From Siphonodentalium dalli (taxonomy: Eukaryota > Mollusca > Scaphopoda > Gadilida > Siphonodentaliidae): a stretch of DNA of 64,000 nt. The notes under the pieces were generated by a model, which made no database searches, was not told the origin of the DNA, and worked only from the letters and a program-made list of their open reading frames with translations. Every line of letters begins with the position of its first letter. Position 1 is the first letter of the stretch. A program made the translations under genes and the position numbers. Location: contig CP136069.1 of NCBI GenBank assembly GCA_032622095.1, positions 125,135,450 to 125,199,449 on the forward strand, given 5' to 3'. Shown here in pieces: positions 54,046-63,511 of this stretch.

Positions 54046-55658
54046 GGATAAAATTATTTTAAACACCACTGACAATAGGATTTCGTAATCAATCCCGACC
54101 AAATGTAATTCCTTCAATTTCTTGATAGGAAATGTATAAAGAATGTTTGTGTTAAAAATATTTTATAGTGATGTAAATAGGTCTGTGTCTAAACTGGCAA
54201 TTTCTTTATATGTGCACGTACTTCAATAGTTGCACTGTTCTTGGTGAAGTTCTGAAATTTGGTTGAACATTGGTCCACATCTCCATCTGCCGTGATCCCT
54301 TGCACATATATTTACACGGACATGGATGATTCGAGCTTCCAAATTGTGTCCACGTAATTTGGAAGGAGGTATAGGACGGGTTGACGCATAGACGATATAT
54401 TGGTATACCGGCTTGATATGCACGTAAAAATACTTTCCATGGTCGATTTTCAGCTGTTACAAATTTTCCCACAAGTGGAACAAACGCTCTTTATTTTAAC
54501 CATATAAGGAATAGACTAACACTGAACGCTCTTTTCTGTTTCATTGCTGTTTTGTGTTTTCGACTCAAACAACGTGGACTTCAATGCTCGTATTTGTCGT
54601 TAGAATCTTTAGTCGCGCCTAGATGGGGTTCATCGGCCATACACGAAAATGCTATATTTAGACAGTATTTTGGACAACAAGCAATGAGTATTTGATCATG
54701 TTGTTGATACCAGTGTCTGTAAATAGCCTTATTATGTTGGTACGTTAATTGCCTGCAAGCTTACATACTGAGTTATGCTATTTTGATGACTTGACCTCCG
54801 TCAATTAAGTCGGATATATGGTGATTCGACGTCGAAATCTGCCAAAATTCAACGGAATAACGGGGTATATAAGCTCACTATGAGCTAATTTCAAAATCAA
54901 ATATTTAATTCCAACATGAAACTATGTGAATACTTAGGTCAAATATGAACCTATTTGTAAGAAGATATTTGGCCATGTAATGAATTGCTCTTGTTGACTA
55001 TACTATTGCGGACAAGCTGCAATAGTTGGAGTACTGTATTGATAATGTTTGGGCATATGTGTGCGTTGATATCATTACATTCGAGAGTTTTGATGTATAG
55101 TCCGTAGACTGTGTGCATATGGTTTCACAATGAATGCTGCGGAAAACGCTTGCATCAGTTGTGATCTCATCGCAACTGCGAGTAGATTATTCTGGTCCAG
55201 AAGTTCTTTTCATTCAGCCAGAGCTGAATATAGTATTGAGGCCATTTTCCAAAAGTTAAACCAGATAACGACGACTGTCATGATTACATAGCCAGTCAAG
55301 AAAACACTTAATGTGCATTCCTGATTCTGAAAAACGAATTGTCTATGGTGGTTTTCTGCTCAAGCTAATTACCAACAGGGTGAACAAGTACAATTGAGGA
55401 ATTGTTTGCTTCGCCATGTGTGCCGACTGCGTGACTCTTCTCGACTAAATGGTACTGAAAGAGACATATGACCATTTGGATGTCACACACGTGGTGTCTC
55501 GATGCTGCCTATAAAGCATGTGGAGGAGTAGCTCCGCCTTGTAAATCCAGAGTCCAACAACATAATGCTCGTTTGTGATTGTCGAGGTAGTGGGGCCGAA
55601 TAATAGTTGGTATCGGCTCTTAAGGGCACTTTCACTTGTTTTATCGGTGGTTAAAGCA
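54046..55658. repeat. Satellite unit 35 (haplotype E)
   Basis: 1,613 bp, short type. E set on the left, then TATATAAGC as in D near 54866 and AATGTTTGGGC. Private AAGGGCACTTTC near 55623. Confidence 0.97.
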
Positions 55659-57270
55659 GGATAAAATTATTTTAAACACCACTGACAATAGGATTTCGTA
55701 ATCAATCCCGACCAAATGTAATTCCTTCAATTTCTTGATAGGAAATGTATAAAGAATGTTTGTGTTAAAAATATTTTATAGTGATGTAAATAGGTCTGTG
55801 TCTAAACTGGCAATTTCTTTATATGTGCACGTACTTCAATAGTTGCACTGTTCTTGGTGAAGTTCTGAAATTTGGTTGAACATTGGTCCACATCTCCATC
55901 TGCCGTGATCCCTTGCACATATATTTAAACGGACATGGATGATTCGAGCTTCCAAATTGTGTCCACGTAATTTTGGAAGGAGGTATAGGACGGGTTGACG
56001 CATAGACGATATATTGGTATACCGGCTTGATATGCACTGAAAAATACTTTCCATGGTCGATTTTCAGCTGTTACAAATTTTCCCACAAGTGGAACAAACG
56101 CTCTTTATTTTAACCGTATAAGGAATAGACTAACACTGAACGCTCTTTTCTGTTTCATTGCTGTTTTGTGTTTTCGACCCAAACAACGTGGACTTCAATG
56201 CTCGTATTTGTCGTTAGAATCTTTAGTCGCGCCTATGGGGTTCATCGGCCATACACGAAAATGCTATATTTAGACAGTATTTTGGACAACAAGCAATGAG
56301 TATTTGATCATGTTGTTGATACCAGTGTCTGTAAATAGCCTTATTATGTTGGTACGTTAATTGCCTGCAAGCTTACATACTGAGTTATGCTATTTTGATG
56401 ACTTGACCTCCGTCAATTAAGTCGGATATATGGTGATTCGACGTCGAAATCTGCCAAAATTCAACGGAATAACGGGGTATGTAAGCTCACTATGAGCTAA
56501 TTTCAAAATCAAATATTTAATTCCAACATGAAACTATGTGAATACTTAGGTCAAATATGAACATATTTGTAAGAAGATATTTGGCCATGTAATGAATTGC
56601 TCTTGTTGACTATACTATTGCGGACAAGCTGCAATAGTTGGAGTACTGTATTGATAATGTTTGGGCATATGTGTGCGTTGATATCATTACATTCGAGAGT
56701 TTTGATGTATAGTCCGTAGACTGTGTGCATATGGTTTCACAATGAATGCTGCGGAAAACGCTTGCATCAGTTGTGATCTCATCGCAACTGCGAGTAGATT
56801 ATTCTGGTCCAGAAGTTCTTTTCATTCAGCCAGAGCTGAATATAGTATTGAGGCCATTTTCCAAAAGTTAAACCAGATAACGACGACTGTCATGATTACA
56901 TAGCCAGTCAAGAAAACACTTAATGTGCATTCATGATTCTGAAAAACGAATTGTCTATGGTGGTTTTCTGCTCAAGCTAATTACCAACAGGGTGAACAAG
57001 TACAATTGAGGAATTGTTTGCTTCGCCATGTGTGCCGACTGCGTGACTCTTCTCGACTAAATGGTACTGAAAGAGACATATGACCATTTGGATGTCACAC
57101 ACGTGGTGTCTCGATGCTGCCTATAAAGCATGTGGAGGAGTAGCTCCGCCTTGTAAATCCAGAGTCCAACAACATAATGCTCGTTTGTGATTGTCGAGGT
57201 AGTGGGGCCGAATAATAGTTGGTATCGGCTCTTAAGGGCGCTTTCACTTGTTTTATCGGTGGTTAAAGCA
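55659..57270. repeat. Satellite unit 36 (haplotype F)
   Basis: 1,612 bp, long type. CCGTATAAGG and GAGTTATG, but CCATGGTCG is unchanged. Private GAACATATTTG near 56569. It opens the second F-E-E trimer, 4,838 bp after unit 33. Confidence 0.97.
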
Positions 57271-58848
57271 GGATAAAATTATTTTAAACACCACTGACAA
57301 TAGGATTTCGTAATCAATCCCGACCAAATGTAATTCCTTCAATTTCTTGATAGGAAATGTATAAAGAATGTTTGTGTTAAAAATATTTTATAGTGATGTA
57401 AATAGGTCTGTGTCTAAACTGGCAATTTCTTTATATGTGCACGTACTTCAATAGTTGCACTGTTCTTGGTGAAGTTCTGAAATTTGGTTGAACATTGGTC
57501 CACATCTCCATCTGCCGTGATCCCTTGCACATATATTTACACGGACATGGATGATTCGAGCTTCCAAATTGTGTCCACGTAATTTGGAAGGAGGTATAGG
57601 ACGGGTTGACGCATAGACGATATATTGGTATACCGGCTTGATATGCACGTAAAAATACTTTCCATGGTCGATTTTCAGCTGTTACAAATTTTCCCACAAG
57701 TGGAACAAACGCTCTTTATTTTAACCATATAAGGAATAGACTAACACTGAACGCTCTTTTCTGTTTCATTGCTGTTTTGTGTTTTCGACTCAAACAACGT
57801 GGACTTCAATTCTCGTATTTGTCGTTAGAATCTTTAGTCGCGCCTAGATGGGGTTCATCGGCCATACACGAAAATGCTATATTTAGACAGTATTTTGGAC
57901 AACAAGCAATGAGTATTTGATCATGTTGTTGATACCAGTGTCTGTAAATAGCCTTATTATGTTGGTACGTTAATTGCCTGCAAGCTTACATACTGAGTTA
58001 TGCTATTTTGATGACTTGACCTCCGTCAATTAAGTCGGATATATGGTGATTCGACGTCGAAATCTGCCAAAATTCAACGGAATAACGGGGTATGTAAGCT
58101 CACTATGAGCTAATTTCAAAATCAAATATTTAATTCCAACATGAAACTATGTGAATACTTAGGTCAAATATGAACCTATTTGTAAGAAGATATTTGGCCA
58201 TGTAATGAATTGCTCTTGTTGACTATACTATTGCGGACAAGCTGCAATAGTTGGAGTACTGTATTGATAATCTTTGGGCATATGTGTGCGTTGATATCAT
58301 TACATTCGAGAGTTTTGATGTATAGTCCGTAGACTGTGTGCATATGGTTTCACAATGAATGCTGCGGAAAACGCTTGCATCAGTTGTGATCTCATCGCAA
58401 CTGCGAGTAGATTATTCTGGTCCAGAAGTTCTTTTCATTCAGCCAGAGCTGAATATAGTATTGAGGCCATTTTCCAAAAGTTAAACCAGATAACGACGAC
58501 TGTCATGATTACATAGCCAGTCAAGAAAACACTTAATGTGCATTCATGATTCTGAAAAACGAATTGTCTATGGTGGTTTTCTGCTCAAGCTAATTACCAA
58601 CAGGGTGAACAAGTACAATTGAGGAATTGTTTGCTTCGCCATGTGTGCCGACTGCGTGACTCTTCTCGACTAAATGGTACTGAAAGAGACATATGACCAT
58701 TTGGATGTCACACACGTGGTGTCTCGATGCTGCCTATAAAGCATGTGGAGGAGTAGCTCCGCCTTGTAAATCCAGAGTCCAACAACATAATGCTCGTTTG
58801 TGATTGTCGAGGTAGTGGGGCCGAATAATAGTTGGTATCGGCTCTTAA
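57271..58848. repeat. Satellite unit 37 (haplotype E, split by the transposon)
   Basis: First 1,578 bp of the unit. The last 35 bp are at 63528-63562 beyond the transposon. Full E set and AATCTTTGGGC, with private CAATTCTCG near 57807. The insertion used the TTAA at unit offset 1575-1578. Confidence 0.97.
58845..58848. repeat. Target site duplication TTAA, left copy
   Basis: TTAA directly left of the element. Uninterrupted units have a single TTAA at this offset, followed by GGGCGC. TTAA duplication is the hallmark of piggyBac insertion. Confidence 0.95.
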
Positions 58849-58864
58849 CTCGTTTGGGACGAGA
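58849..58864 (+). repeat. Terminal inverted repeat, left (3' end of the element)
   Basis: CTCGTTTGGGACGAGA matches the reverse complement of the right tip at 14 of 16 positions. The first 15 bases are also a small hairpin, CTCGT and ACGAG around TTGGG. The tip starts CTC rather than the CCC common among piggyBac elements. Confidence 0.9.
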
Positions 58865-59076
58865 TTCTTTTGAGAAAACATTACTCACAGACGAGATTGT
58901 TTTCAGAAATGCTTACTTTTATATCATTTTATAGCAATTTATGCGTTTATTTAATGCTGGGCCAGACCATTTGTCATCGCAGAATTCTCCCCGCGACAAC
59001 TCATACTATACGGATGATCATCTGGAGTCAATAAATCTTCCAGAAATTTTGGGTAGATATCACCAAATTACGACCT

Positions 59077-59090
59077 GTTGCCATGGCAAC
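59077..59090. promoter_or_regulatory. RFX X-box palindrome in internal repeat 1
   Basis: GTTGCCATGGCAAC is the textbook palindromic RFX/EF-C site. Copies 2 and 3 (59470-59483, 59863-59876) have one change in the second half-site, and copy 4 (60766-60779) is degraded. RFX binding is inferred from motif identity. Confidence 0.45.
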
Positions 59091-59246
59091 CGATTATCGG
59101 AAAATCATGCGTTTTGGGGATGTAATTTCACTACATGACGATCTGTTTGCGGTACTTTGAATAAAATATAACTGAGTTCCAAAGTAAATGATCTAGGAAT
59201 AATTTGCCAACATCTGAAACTAACCTTGCTCGAAAATAATCCATCA

Positions 59247-59262
59247 CCGACAGAGGGCGCCA
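59247..59262 (+). promoter_or_regulatory. CTCF-like motif in internal repeat 1
   Basis: CCGACAGAGGGCGCCA agrees with the vertebrate CTCF core at 12 of 16 positions by hand alignment, including the key AGxGGGCGC block. It is identical in copy 2. Confidence 0.35.
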
Positions 59263-59304
59263 TTCAAAAAGGCCGCCAAACCCCCGTTTTCTAACGTAAA
59301 AAAA

Positions 59305-59698
59305 CTTACTTTTACATCATTCTACAGCAATTTATGCGTTTATTTAATGCTGGGTCAGTCCATTTGTCATAGCATAATTCTCCGCGTGACAACTAATACT
59401 ATATGGGTGATCATCCGCAGTATATAAATCTTCCAGAAATTTTGGGTAGATACCAACAAGTTGCGAACGGTTGCCATGGAAACCAAATTTCGGAAAATTA
59501 TGCGTTTTTGGGGCAGCCATTTCGCTATATCACGAGATGTTTGCGATATTTTATATCAAATATAAGTTATTTCCAATTTAAATGATCCAAGAATATTATG
59601 ACAACATCTGGAAGTAGCATTGCTAAAAAATTACCCATTACCGACAGAGGGCGCCATTCAAAATGGCCGCCAAAACCCCGTTTTCCAACTTTAAAATG
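59305..59698 (+). repeat. 3'-arm internal repeat, copy 2 (~394 bp)
   Basis: Full-length copy, clearly diverged from copy 1 by scattered substitutions. X-box GTTGCCATGGAAAC at 59470-59483, CCGACAGAGGGCGCCA at 59641-59656, and AAAATGGCCGCC at 59660-59671. Confidence 0.85.
59641..59671 (+). promoter_or_regulatory. CTCF-like plus YY1-like motifs in internal repeat 2
   Basis: CTCF-like CCGACAGAGGGCGCCA at 59641-59656 is followed at once by AAAATGGCCGCC at 59660-59671, close to the YY1 core. The paired motifs sit at the end of each complete repeat. Confidence 0.35.
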
Positions 59699-59975
59699 CT
59701 TACTTTTATACCATTTTATAGCAGTTTATGCGTTTATTTAATACTGGGAAAGACCATTTGCCATGACAGAATTCTCCGCGGGAAACACATACTGTATGGG
59801 TGATCATCCGTATTCTATAAATCTTTCATAAACTTTTAGGTAGATACCACCAAATGCGAACGGTTGCCATGGAAACCAAATTTCGGGGGCTGTAATTTCG
59901 CTATATGACGAGATGTTTGTGACATTTTGAATGAATGTAATTAATTTCCAATGTTATAGGATCCAGGAATATATA
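59699..59975 (+). repeat. 3'-arm internal repeat, copy 3 (truncated)
   Basis: Follows copy 2 after another 394 bp. It includes GTTGCCATGGAAAC at 59863-59876 but stops matching after AGGAATATA near 59975, before the CTCF-like and YY1-like block. The stretch 59976-60004 then leads to the nested inverted-repeat element. Confidence 0.8.
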
Positions 59976-60004
59976 CTTAAATTTCTCTCGCTTCTGGTTC
60001 CTTC

Positions 60005-60509
60005 CGCTGATGGGGTCAAGATCCACCTGCTATATGTACCGGCGCATCCAAGTTAATTAATGCACACGGTCAATAGCGTACCCGAGTTGAGCTTTGGGAA
60101 ACTTATCGATAATAATAATATTCGTCCATTTATTACACACATTCTACAGTATATATCTTTCAATGCTCGGAAAAACTATTACCTTAATTGATACCACAAT
60201 GCTGGGGCGTTTAGACTATATTATACTATTATATATTGACACAATTGCGTCTATTGGGTAAAGGAAACATAACTCGCAATCGAGATTCAACAATTTGTTG
60301 TTCTATAGTGTAATGATCAAGGTACGATATATTTAATTTCCTATCGATACGCGCGTTATAGGGAAAATTAGTTCGCGATAAGTTTACATCATCTAAAAGG
60401 TATGTCCTTGTATAGACCATCGACGGCATCGTCGGTTATACGCTAGTGTCGCATGCTGTTACACGGACACGATATTACATTTAGCAGGTGGATCTTGACC
60501 CCTTCAGCG
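60005..60509. mobile_element. Nested ~505 bp element with 34 bp inverted repeats (MITE-like)
   Basis: 60005-60038 and 60476-60509 are inverted repeats, identical except at two positions. They share CGCTGA at the tip and the core GGGGTCAAGATCCACCTGC. The interior is AT-rich with no transposase. It breaks the internal repeat series exactly where copy 3 is truncated. I could not see a clear target duplication or assign a superfamily. Confidence 0.65.
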
Positions 60510-60540
60510 TTACTTCGACCATCAAGTGGAATAAACCTTT

Positions 60541-61000
60541 CATTTGGGACGATATTCTTACGGGGAAAACATCACCGGCGAAATTGTTTTTCAGAAATAC
60601 TTAACTTTATGTAACGTGTATACCAATTTATTGGTGTACGTTATATGATTTTAGTCGGGGCATTGATCACGTTATAATTCTCCGACTAACAAATAGTAAA
60701 TGGATGGTAATCTGCGGTCTATAAATCGCCAGAAAGTTTTGACAGACGCCTCCTAATTGCTACTGGTTGCCATAACAGCCGATTTTCGAAAATTTCGGAA
60801 ATTTTTTCTTTTGTTCTATATCGGTATATGACGGCTTGCATTAAGATAATGTGAAGAGAATGTAATTCATTTCCGAATTTATAGTTTCCATTAAGGCATG
60901 AATATTTTTGTCAACAAGTATGGAATCGCCTCTCGCCCTTCACCAACTGAGGACGCTTTTCAAAATGGCCACCAAACCATATTTTCCAAGGATAAAACGT
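60541..61000 (+). repeat. 3'-arm internal repeat, copy 4, with a copy of the transposon end
   Basis: More diverged. It opens at 60543 with TTTGGGACGATATTCTT, closely resembling the left tip of the element (TTTGGGACGAGATTCTT at 58853), and keeps similarity through CAGAAATACTTA at 60592-60603. It then carries a degraded X-box GTTGCCATAACAGC at 60766-60779 and AAAATGGCCACC at 60962-60973. It is therefore a copy of the arm including the terminus, not just the repeat body. Confidence 0.75.
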
Positions 61001-61053
61001 GCATTGTATTCGTAATTTGGATAAAATTGGTTGTTACGCCAGACAGCCGCTAT

Positions 61054-61059
61054 TTTATT
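61054..61059 (-). terminator. Possible poly(A) signal of the transposase gene
   Basis: AATAAA on the minus strand about 256 bp after the TAA stop at 61315. I saw no closer canonical hexamer. Weak support by itself. Confidence 0.35.
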
Positions 61060-61164
61060 TATGCATGTCGATTATGATTTAAAAGTATATCATTGTCAAT
61101 TTGTCAAGTATCACATCCATATGAAGTTTACTGTTCACTATGTTATCATATTGAGCATGTATAC

Positions 61165-61175
61165 GGGGGGGGGGG
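61165..61175 (+). repeat. Poly-G run (11 nt)
   Basis: Eleven consecutive G in the non-coding part downstream of the transposase gene. The rest of 61001-61314 is AT-rich, and I see nothing else in it apart from the AATAAA hexamer. Confidence 0.9.
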
Positions 61176-61314
61176 TCAATGACCAGAATATGCATTGGTA
61201 TATATAACACTATGAATCGGATATACATGCAGTAACACATTAAATAACATGTTCATATAACAAAGCAAATTTCATGACATACTTCATGTCTATATTTGGT
61301 TTAGGTCAGTGCAT

Positions 61315-61608
61315 TTACGAGCTGTCCTTTGGAGTTCTGTAGTTTAGCGTTGTGTGGTACCTCTCGAAGCATGTGCCTATATGGAGAGCCACAGCACATT
61401 CCTTGCACATGAATCGTGTTTCCGGGCGCGGTGCCCTGTCTCCCTTTTGAAATCTTCGACCAAGAGCCTCTGGTTTGCAGACTACACATCTCCGTGTGGG
61501 GTGGACTTTCTTCTCCGTTGTGGGGATGAACTGCGGCCAGTGGTTAGAGTTTCGGAACTCAAGTCTCGTCGGAAGTTCTTCGCAGGCTGATGTGGCGACC
61601 AGATTTTT
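61315..61608 (-). pseudogene. Transposase C-terminal Cys/His-rich domain, in a shifted frame
   Basis: This frame reads through RNSNHWPQFIP, then a Cys/His domain at 61354-61488, and stops at TAA 61315-61317. The pattern is CVVC, CKEC, then H, CFERYH, i.e. C-x2-C, C-x2-C-x4-H-x3-C-x4-H. It matches the cysteine-rich domain that ends piggyBac transposases and, in the T. ni enzyme, binds the terminal repeats. It sits one base out of frame with the catalytic part. The break most likely lies at the T6 run 61604-61609 (six A in the gene). A one-base insertion there, real or a sequencing error, would explain it. An intron is less likely, because the shift occurs without any extra sequence. Confidence 0.85.
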
Positions 61609-63271
61609 TCGGCGTGATGCGATCTTCGGGCAAGGCTTCTGCAATCCCCTCTGCAATTAGTTGTTTGGCGAGTTTCTTCCGGAACTGAATGTGAGTGTGT
61701 TTTGAATCCACTTTGCGATATAGGCAGTAGCTATTTGTTATAGTTATCTTGTCGATGCCCGAGAACAACTTCATATACCATTTCAGGGTTTTACGGAGAT
61801 CATCATAAGCCCCAGCCATAAAGTCCGACGTATCCACTGAGCACATGTATTTGTTGTAATATAGAATAGCCTTGGGTTTGACTATTTCTTCGTTAGACCT
61901 GGATAGTTTTGGAGTGTTTGTTCCTTTCACTTTTGCGACGTCTACCGTTTCACCGTGCATGGTAGACAACATGAGAACATCCCGTTTGTCGTGCCAAAGA
62001 AGGGCCAGAAGGGGCCCACTCACCCGGTGGCGAATATCTCCATGTTTCAGCTTATCCTTTTGTCCATCTGTCAATTGCGGGAGGTTTTTGCGACTTTTTC
62101 TGCAAGTGCCAATGGCGTGAGTCTCACGCTTGTGCAACTCCATAAATAGTTCCGGACTTGAGTACCAATTATCCATGGTCAGTTGATACCCTTGATCAAG
62201 AATCCCACTCATCATACTCATAACCAACCGAGTAGTTTTCCCAAGTACTTCTTGACCACTTTGGTATGTGTACTGGGAAGCTTTTCCACAATACACCTGG
62301 TATTTCCACGTATAGCCACTTGTATCACATATCTTGTAACCTTTAATCCCATATTTGTTGGGCTTATTGGGATTGTACGTTTTCAAAGCTGCTCGACCAA
62401 ACCATCGTGTCATCGTTTCATCTATGGCCACATGTTGCTCAGGTGTATACACACCAGTATAACGCTTTGTTATTATATCGTGTATTGTTCGTATTTTCGT
62501 CAGAGGATCAGACGCATCAGCTTTTGAATTATCAGAGAAGTGAAGAAACTTCATGATCACCAAGAATCGATCCCGTGTCATTACAGTCCCAAAGTATGGT
62601 GTTTGTATCGAGAGATCAGTGGCCCAATATGATTTTAGAGTTGGCTTTTGAATTATGTCCATCAGCATTTTCAACCCCCAGAATATTTTCATCTCAGCCG
62701 GCGATGTAGACTTCCACCCGTGAACGATAGAACGTTTGGGAAGGTTTGTGTTACTTTTAATGAAATTGTCAGCATATCGATTAGTTTCCTTTGAAATCAA
62801 GGCGAACACACCATCGTCCATGAAAAACTTGTATACATCAAGTTGATTGGTGGTGTCATCGAGAGTTCTATGAACATGTGGTGTACCTTTAAATGGGAAA
62901 ATAGCAGGCTTCGCGGGTTCCGCCTTCCAGTCATACTCGTTCGCGTTGTCTTCATATGGCATTTGAGATTTCAAACTGACAGCTTCACTTGAAATCCGTC
63001 TCTTCTTTTGCGCCGGTGGATCCAACGCAGCTGATTGGGAAGTGGGTGTACGGGTGACACTTTTGTTTTTGTCCGTAACACTAACGTGAATAACACTGCT
63101 ATTGTCATGATCCTCACTATCATCCTGATCCTCACTATCGTCCTCAGTTCCACCGTACTCTGAATCGGAGAGAAAATCTAGATCACTGTCCGAATCGGTG
63201 GTAATGCGACTGATTGCTTCATCCACATTAAAAAGCGATCTACGCGTCTGCTGCTTACTGGATGCCGCCAT
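61559..63271 (-). CDS. piggyBac (PGBD-type) transposase, catalytic part, 570 codons
   Basis: A cut-and-paste transposase that would excise and insert the element at TTAA in the nucleus. Residues 26-57 are Ser/Asp/Glu-rich, as in many PGBD proteins, and KKRR at 89-92 may be a nuclear localisation signal. The DDE_Tnp_1_7 core spans roughly residues 140-510. AIDETMTRW holds D284, LTMDNWYSS holds D367, and SVDTSDFM holds D480 and D483. These match in order and setting the D268, D346, D447 and D450 of Trichoplusia ni piggyBac. YNPNKPNKYGIKGYK at 299-313 is a strong family signature. The start at 63271 has a good context (AAAATGG) and the only upstream region with promoter motifs. After K555-K556, encoded by a six-A run, the frame leaves the family pattern and stops at 61559. 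The conserved C-terminal domain continues in another frame. The full product would be about 650 residues. Confidence 0.93.
   Translation of the reverse strand: MAASSKQQTRRSLFNVDEAISRITTDSDSDLDFLSDSEYGGTEDDSEDQDDSEDHDNSSVIHVSVTDKNKSVTRTPTSQSAALDPPAQKKRRISSEAVSLKSQMPYEDNANEYDWKAEPAKPAIFPFKGTPHVHRTLDDTTNQLDVYKFFMDDGVFALISKETNRYADNFIKSNTNLPKRSIVHGWKSTSPAEMKIFWGLKMLMDIIQKPTLKSYWATDLSIQTPYFGTVMTRDRFLVIMKFLHFSDNSKADASDPLTKIRTIHDIITKRYTGVYTPEQHVAIDETMTRWFGRAALKTYNPNKPNKYGIKGYKICDTSGYTWKYQVYCGKASQYTYQSGQEVLGKTTRLVMSMMSGILDQGYQLTMDNWYSSPELFMELHKRETHAIGTCRKSRKNLPQLTDGQKDKLKHGDIRHRVSGPLLALLWHDKRDVLMLSTMHGETVDVAKVKGTNTPKLSRSNEEIVKPKAILYYNKYMCSVDTSDFMAGAYDDLRKTLKWYMKLFSGIDKITITNSYCLYRKVDSKHTHIQFRKKLAKQLIAEGIAEALPEDRITPKKSGRHISLRRTSDET
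61604..61609 (-). other. Likely frameshift site, homopolymer A6 in the transposase gene
   Basis: Codons 555-556 are AAA AAA. Upstream the family match is in frame 0. Downstream the match (ELPTRLEFRNSNHWP onward) is in the +1 frame. A tract of five A would put both in one frame. A programmed -1 slip would give the wrong frame. Confidence 0.65.
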
Positions 63272-63274
63272 TTT
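63264..63274 (-). promoter_or_regulatory. YY1-like motif overlapping the transposase start codon
   Basis: On the minus strand AAAATGGCGGC contains the start ATG and fits the YY1 core AANATGGCGGC. YY1 sites at start codons and in transposon 5' regions are known in animals. Binding here is inference; the bases also make a good translation start context. Confidence 0.4.
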
Positions 63275-63281
63275 GGAACAA

Positions 63282-63322
63282 TGACGTCACGAATCACGGC
63301 ACGCGACCCCCACGTGACGTCA
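63282..63322 (-). promoter_or_regulatory. Two CRE sites and an E-box upstream of the transposase
   Basis: TGACGTCA, the full palindromic CREB/ATF site, occurs at 63282-63289 and 63315-63322. CACGTG at 63311-63316 overlaps the second. All lie 11-51 bp upstream of the start codon. Two perfect 8 bp sites in 41 bp are unlikely by chance. Regulation by CREB/ATF or bHLH factors is inferred. Confidence 0.5.
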
Positions 63323-63406
63323 AAAATAGGTCACGCCGTCATGGACCCCTCAATGAGCGATCGGCCTATCTATTGACAACATGTTAATCTGCGCAAAACA
63401 TTTAAT

Positions 63407-63414
63407 TATAAAAG
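63407..63414 (-). promoter_or_regulatory. Possible TATA box of the transposase gene
   Basis: TTTTATAA-like AT-rich stretch on the minus strand, about 140 bp before the start codon. A start 30 bp downstream would put both CRE sites in the 5' leader, so this may not be the true core promoter. Confidence 0.3.
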
Positions 63415-63444
63415 AATTCTTCGCTGATAACAAGTGCACGAAGT

Positions 63445-63468
63445 GGGAAACGGATATATCCGTTTCCC
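63445..63468. repeat. Subterminal 24 bp perfect palindrome, inner copy
   Basis: Half-site GGGAAACGGATA followed by its exact reverse complement, then GTCCT. Probably a transposase or host-factor binding site near the 5' end; that role is inferred from position. Confidence 0.9.
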
Positions 63469-63487
63469 GTCCTGTAGGTAATGTTTT

Positions 63488-63511
63488 GGGAAACGGATAT
63501 ATCCGTTTCCC
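63488..63511. repeat. Subterminal 24 bp perfect palindrome, outer copy
   Basis: The same 24 bp palindrome 43 bp further out, again followed by GTCCT, which belongs to the terminal repeat. The pair forms a 29 bp direct repeat. No equivalent palindrome is seen at the opposite end of the element. Confidence 0.9.

Larger units (their letters stand above)
39588..58848. repeat. Tandem satellite array, middle part (units 26-37)
   Basis: Continuation of the same ~1,613 bp head-to-tail repeat, with unit starts at 41137, 42752, 44365, 45979, 47593, 49208, 50821, 52433, 54046, 55659 and 57271. This part mixes haplotypes more than the left part and carries the G-D-D and F-E-E trimer order. Its first 5 kb has an excess of private one-base indels next to the assembly gap. 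It ends where the piggyBac element begins, at the duplicated TTAA. Confidence 0.98.
58912..59304 (+). repeat. 3'-arm internal repeat, copy 1 (~393 bp)
   Basis: Begins CTTACTTTTATATCATTTTATAG right after the terminal region and ends with the CCCCGTTTTC block. It holds GTTGCCATGGCAAC at 59077-59090, CCGACAGAGGGCGCCA at 59247-59262 and a degenerate AAAAAGGCCGCC. The same order recurs in copy 2, offset by 393 bp. Confidence 0.85.

Noticed and set aside
58670-59585. Short frames across the left end of the transposon (72 minus, 65 and 60 plus)
   Set aside because: They span the insertion boundary or lie inside non-coding internal repeats; the two plus frames are not conserved between repeat copies.
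60229-60429. A 66-codon minus-strand frame in the nested element
   Set aside because: No recognised domain; AT-rich interior of a MITE-like element; length expected by chance.
60524-60537. CAAGTGGAATAAAC shared by the transposon arm and G-type satellite units
   Set aside because: A 14 bp match without flanking similarity is near chance for sequences of these lengths.
61354-62527. Plus-strand frames of 60-114 codons opposite the transposase
   Set aside because: Shadows of the minus-strand transposase gene; no domain or start context supports them.
62971-63153. A 60-codon minus-strand frame within the transposase gene
   Set aside because: Overlaps the acidic N-terminus of the transposase in another frame, with low-complexity content.
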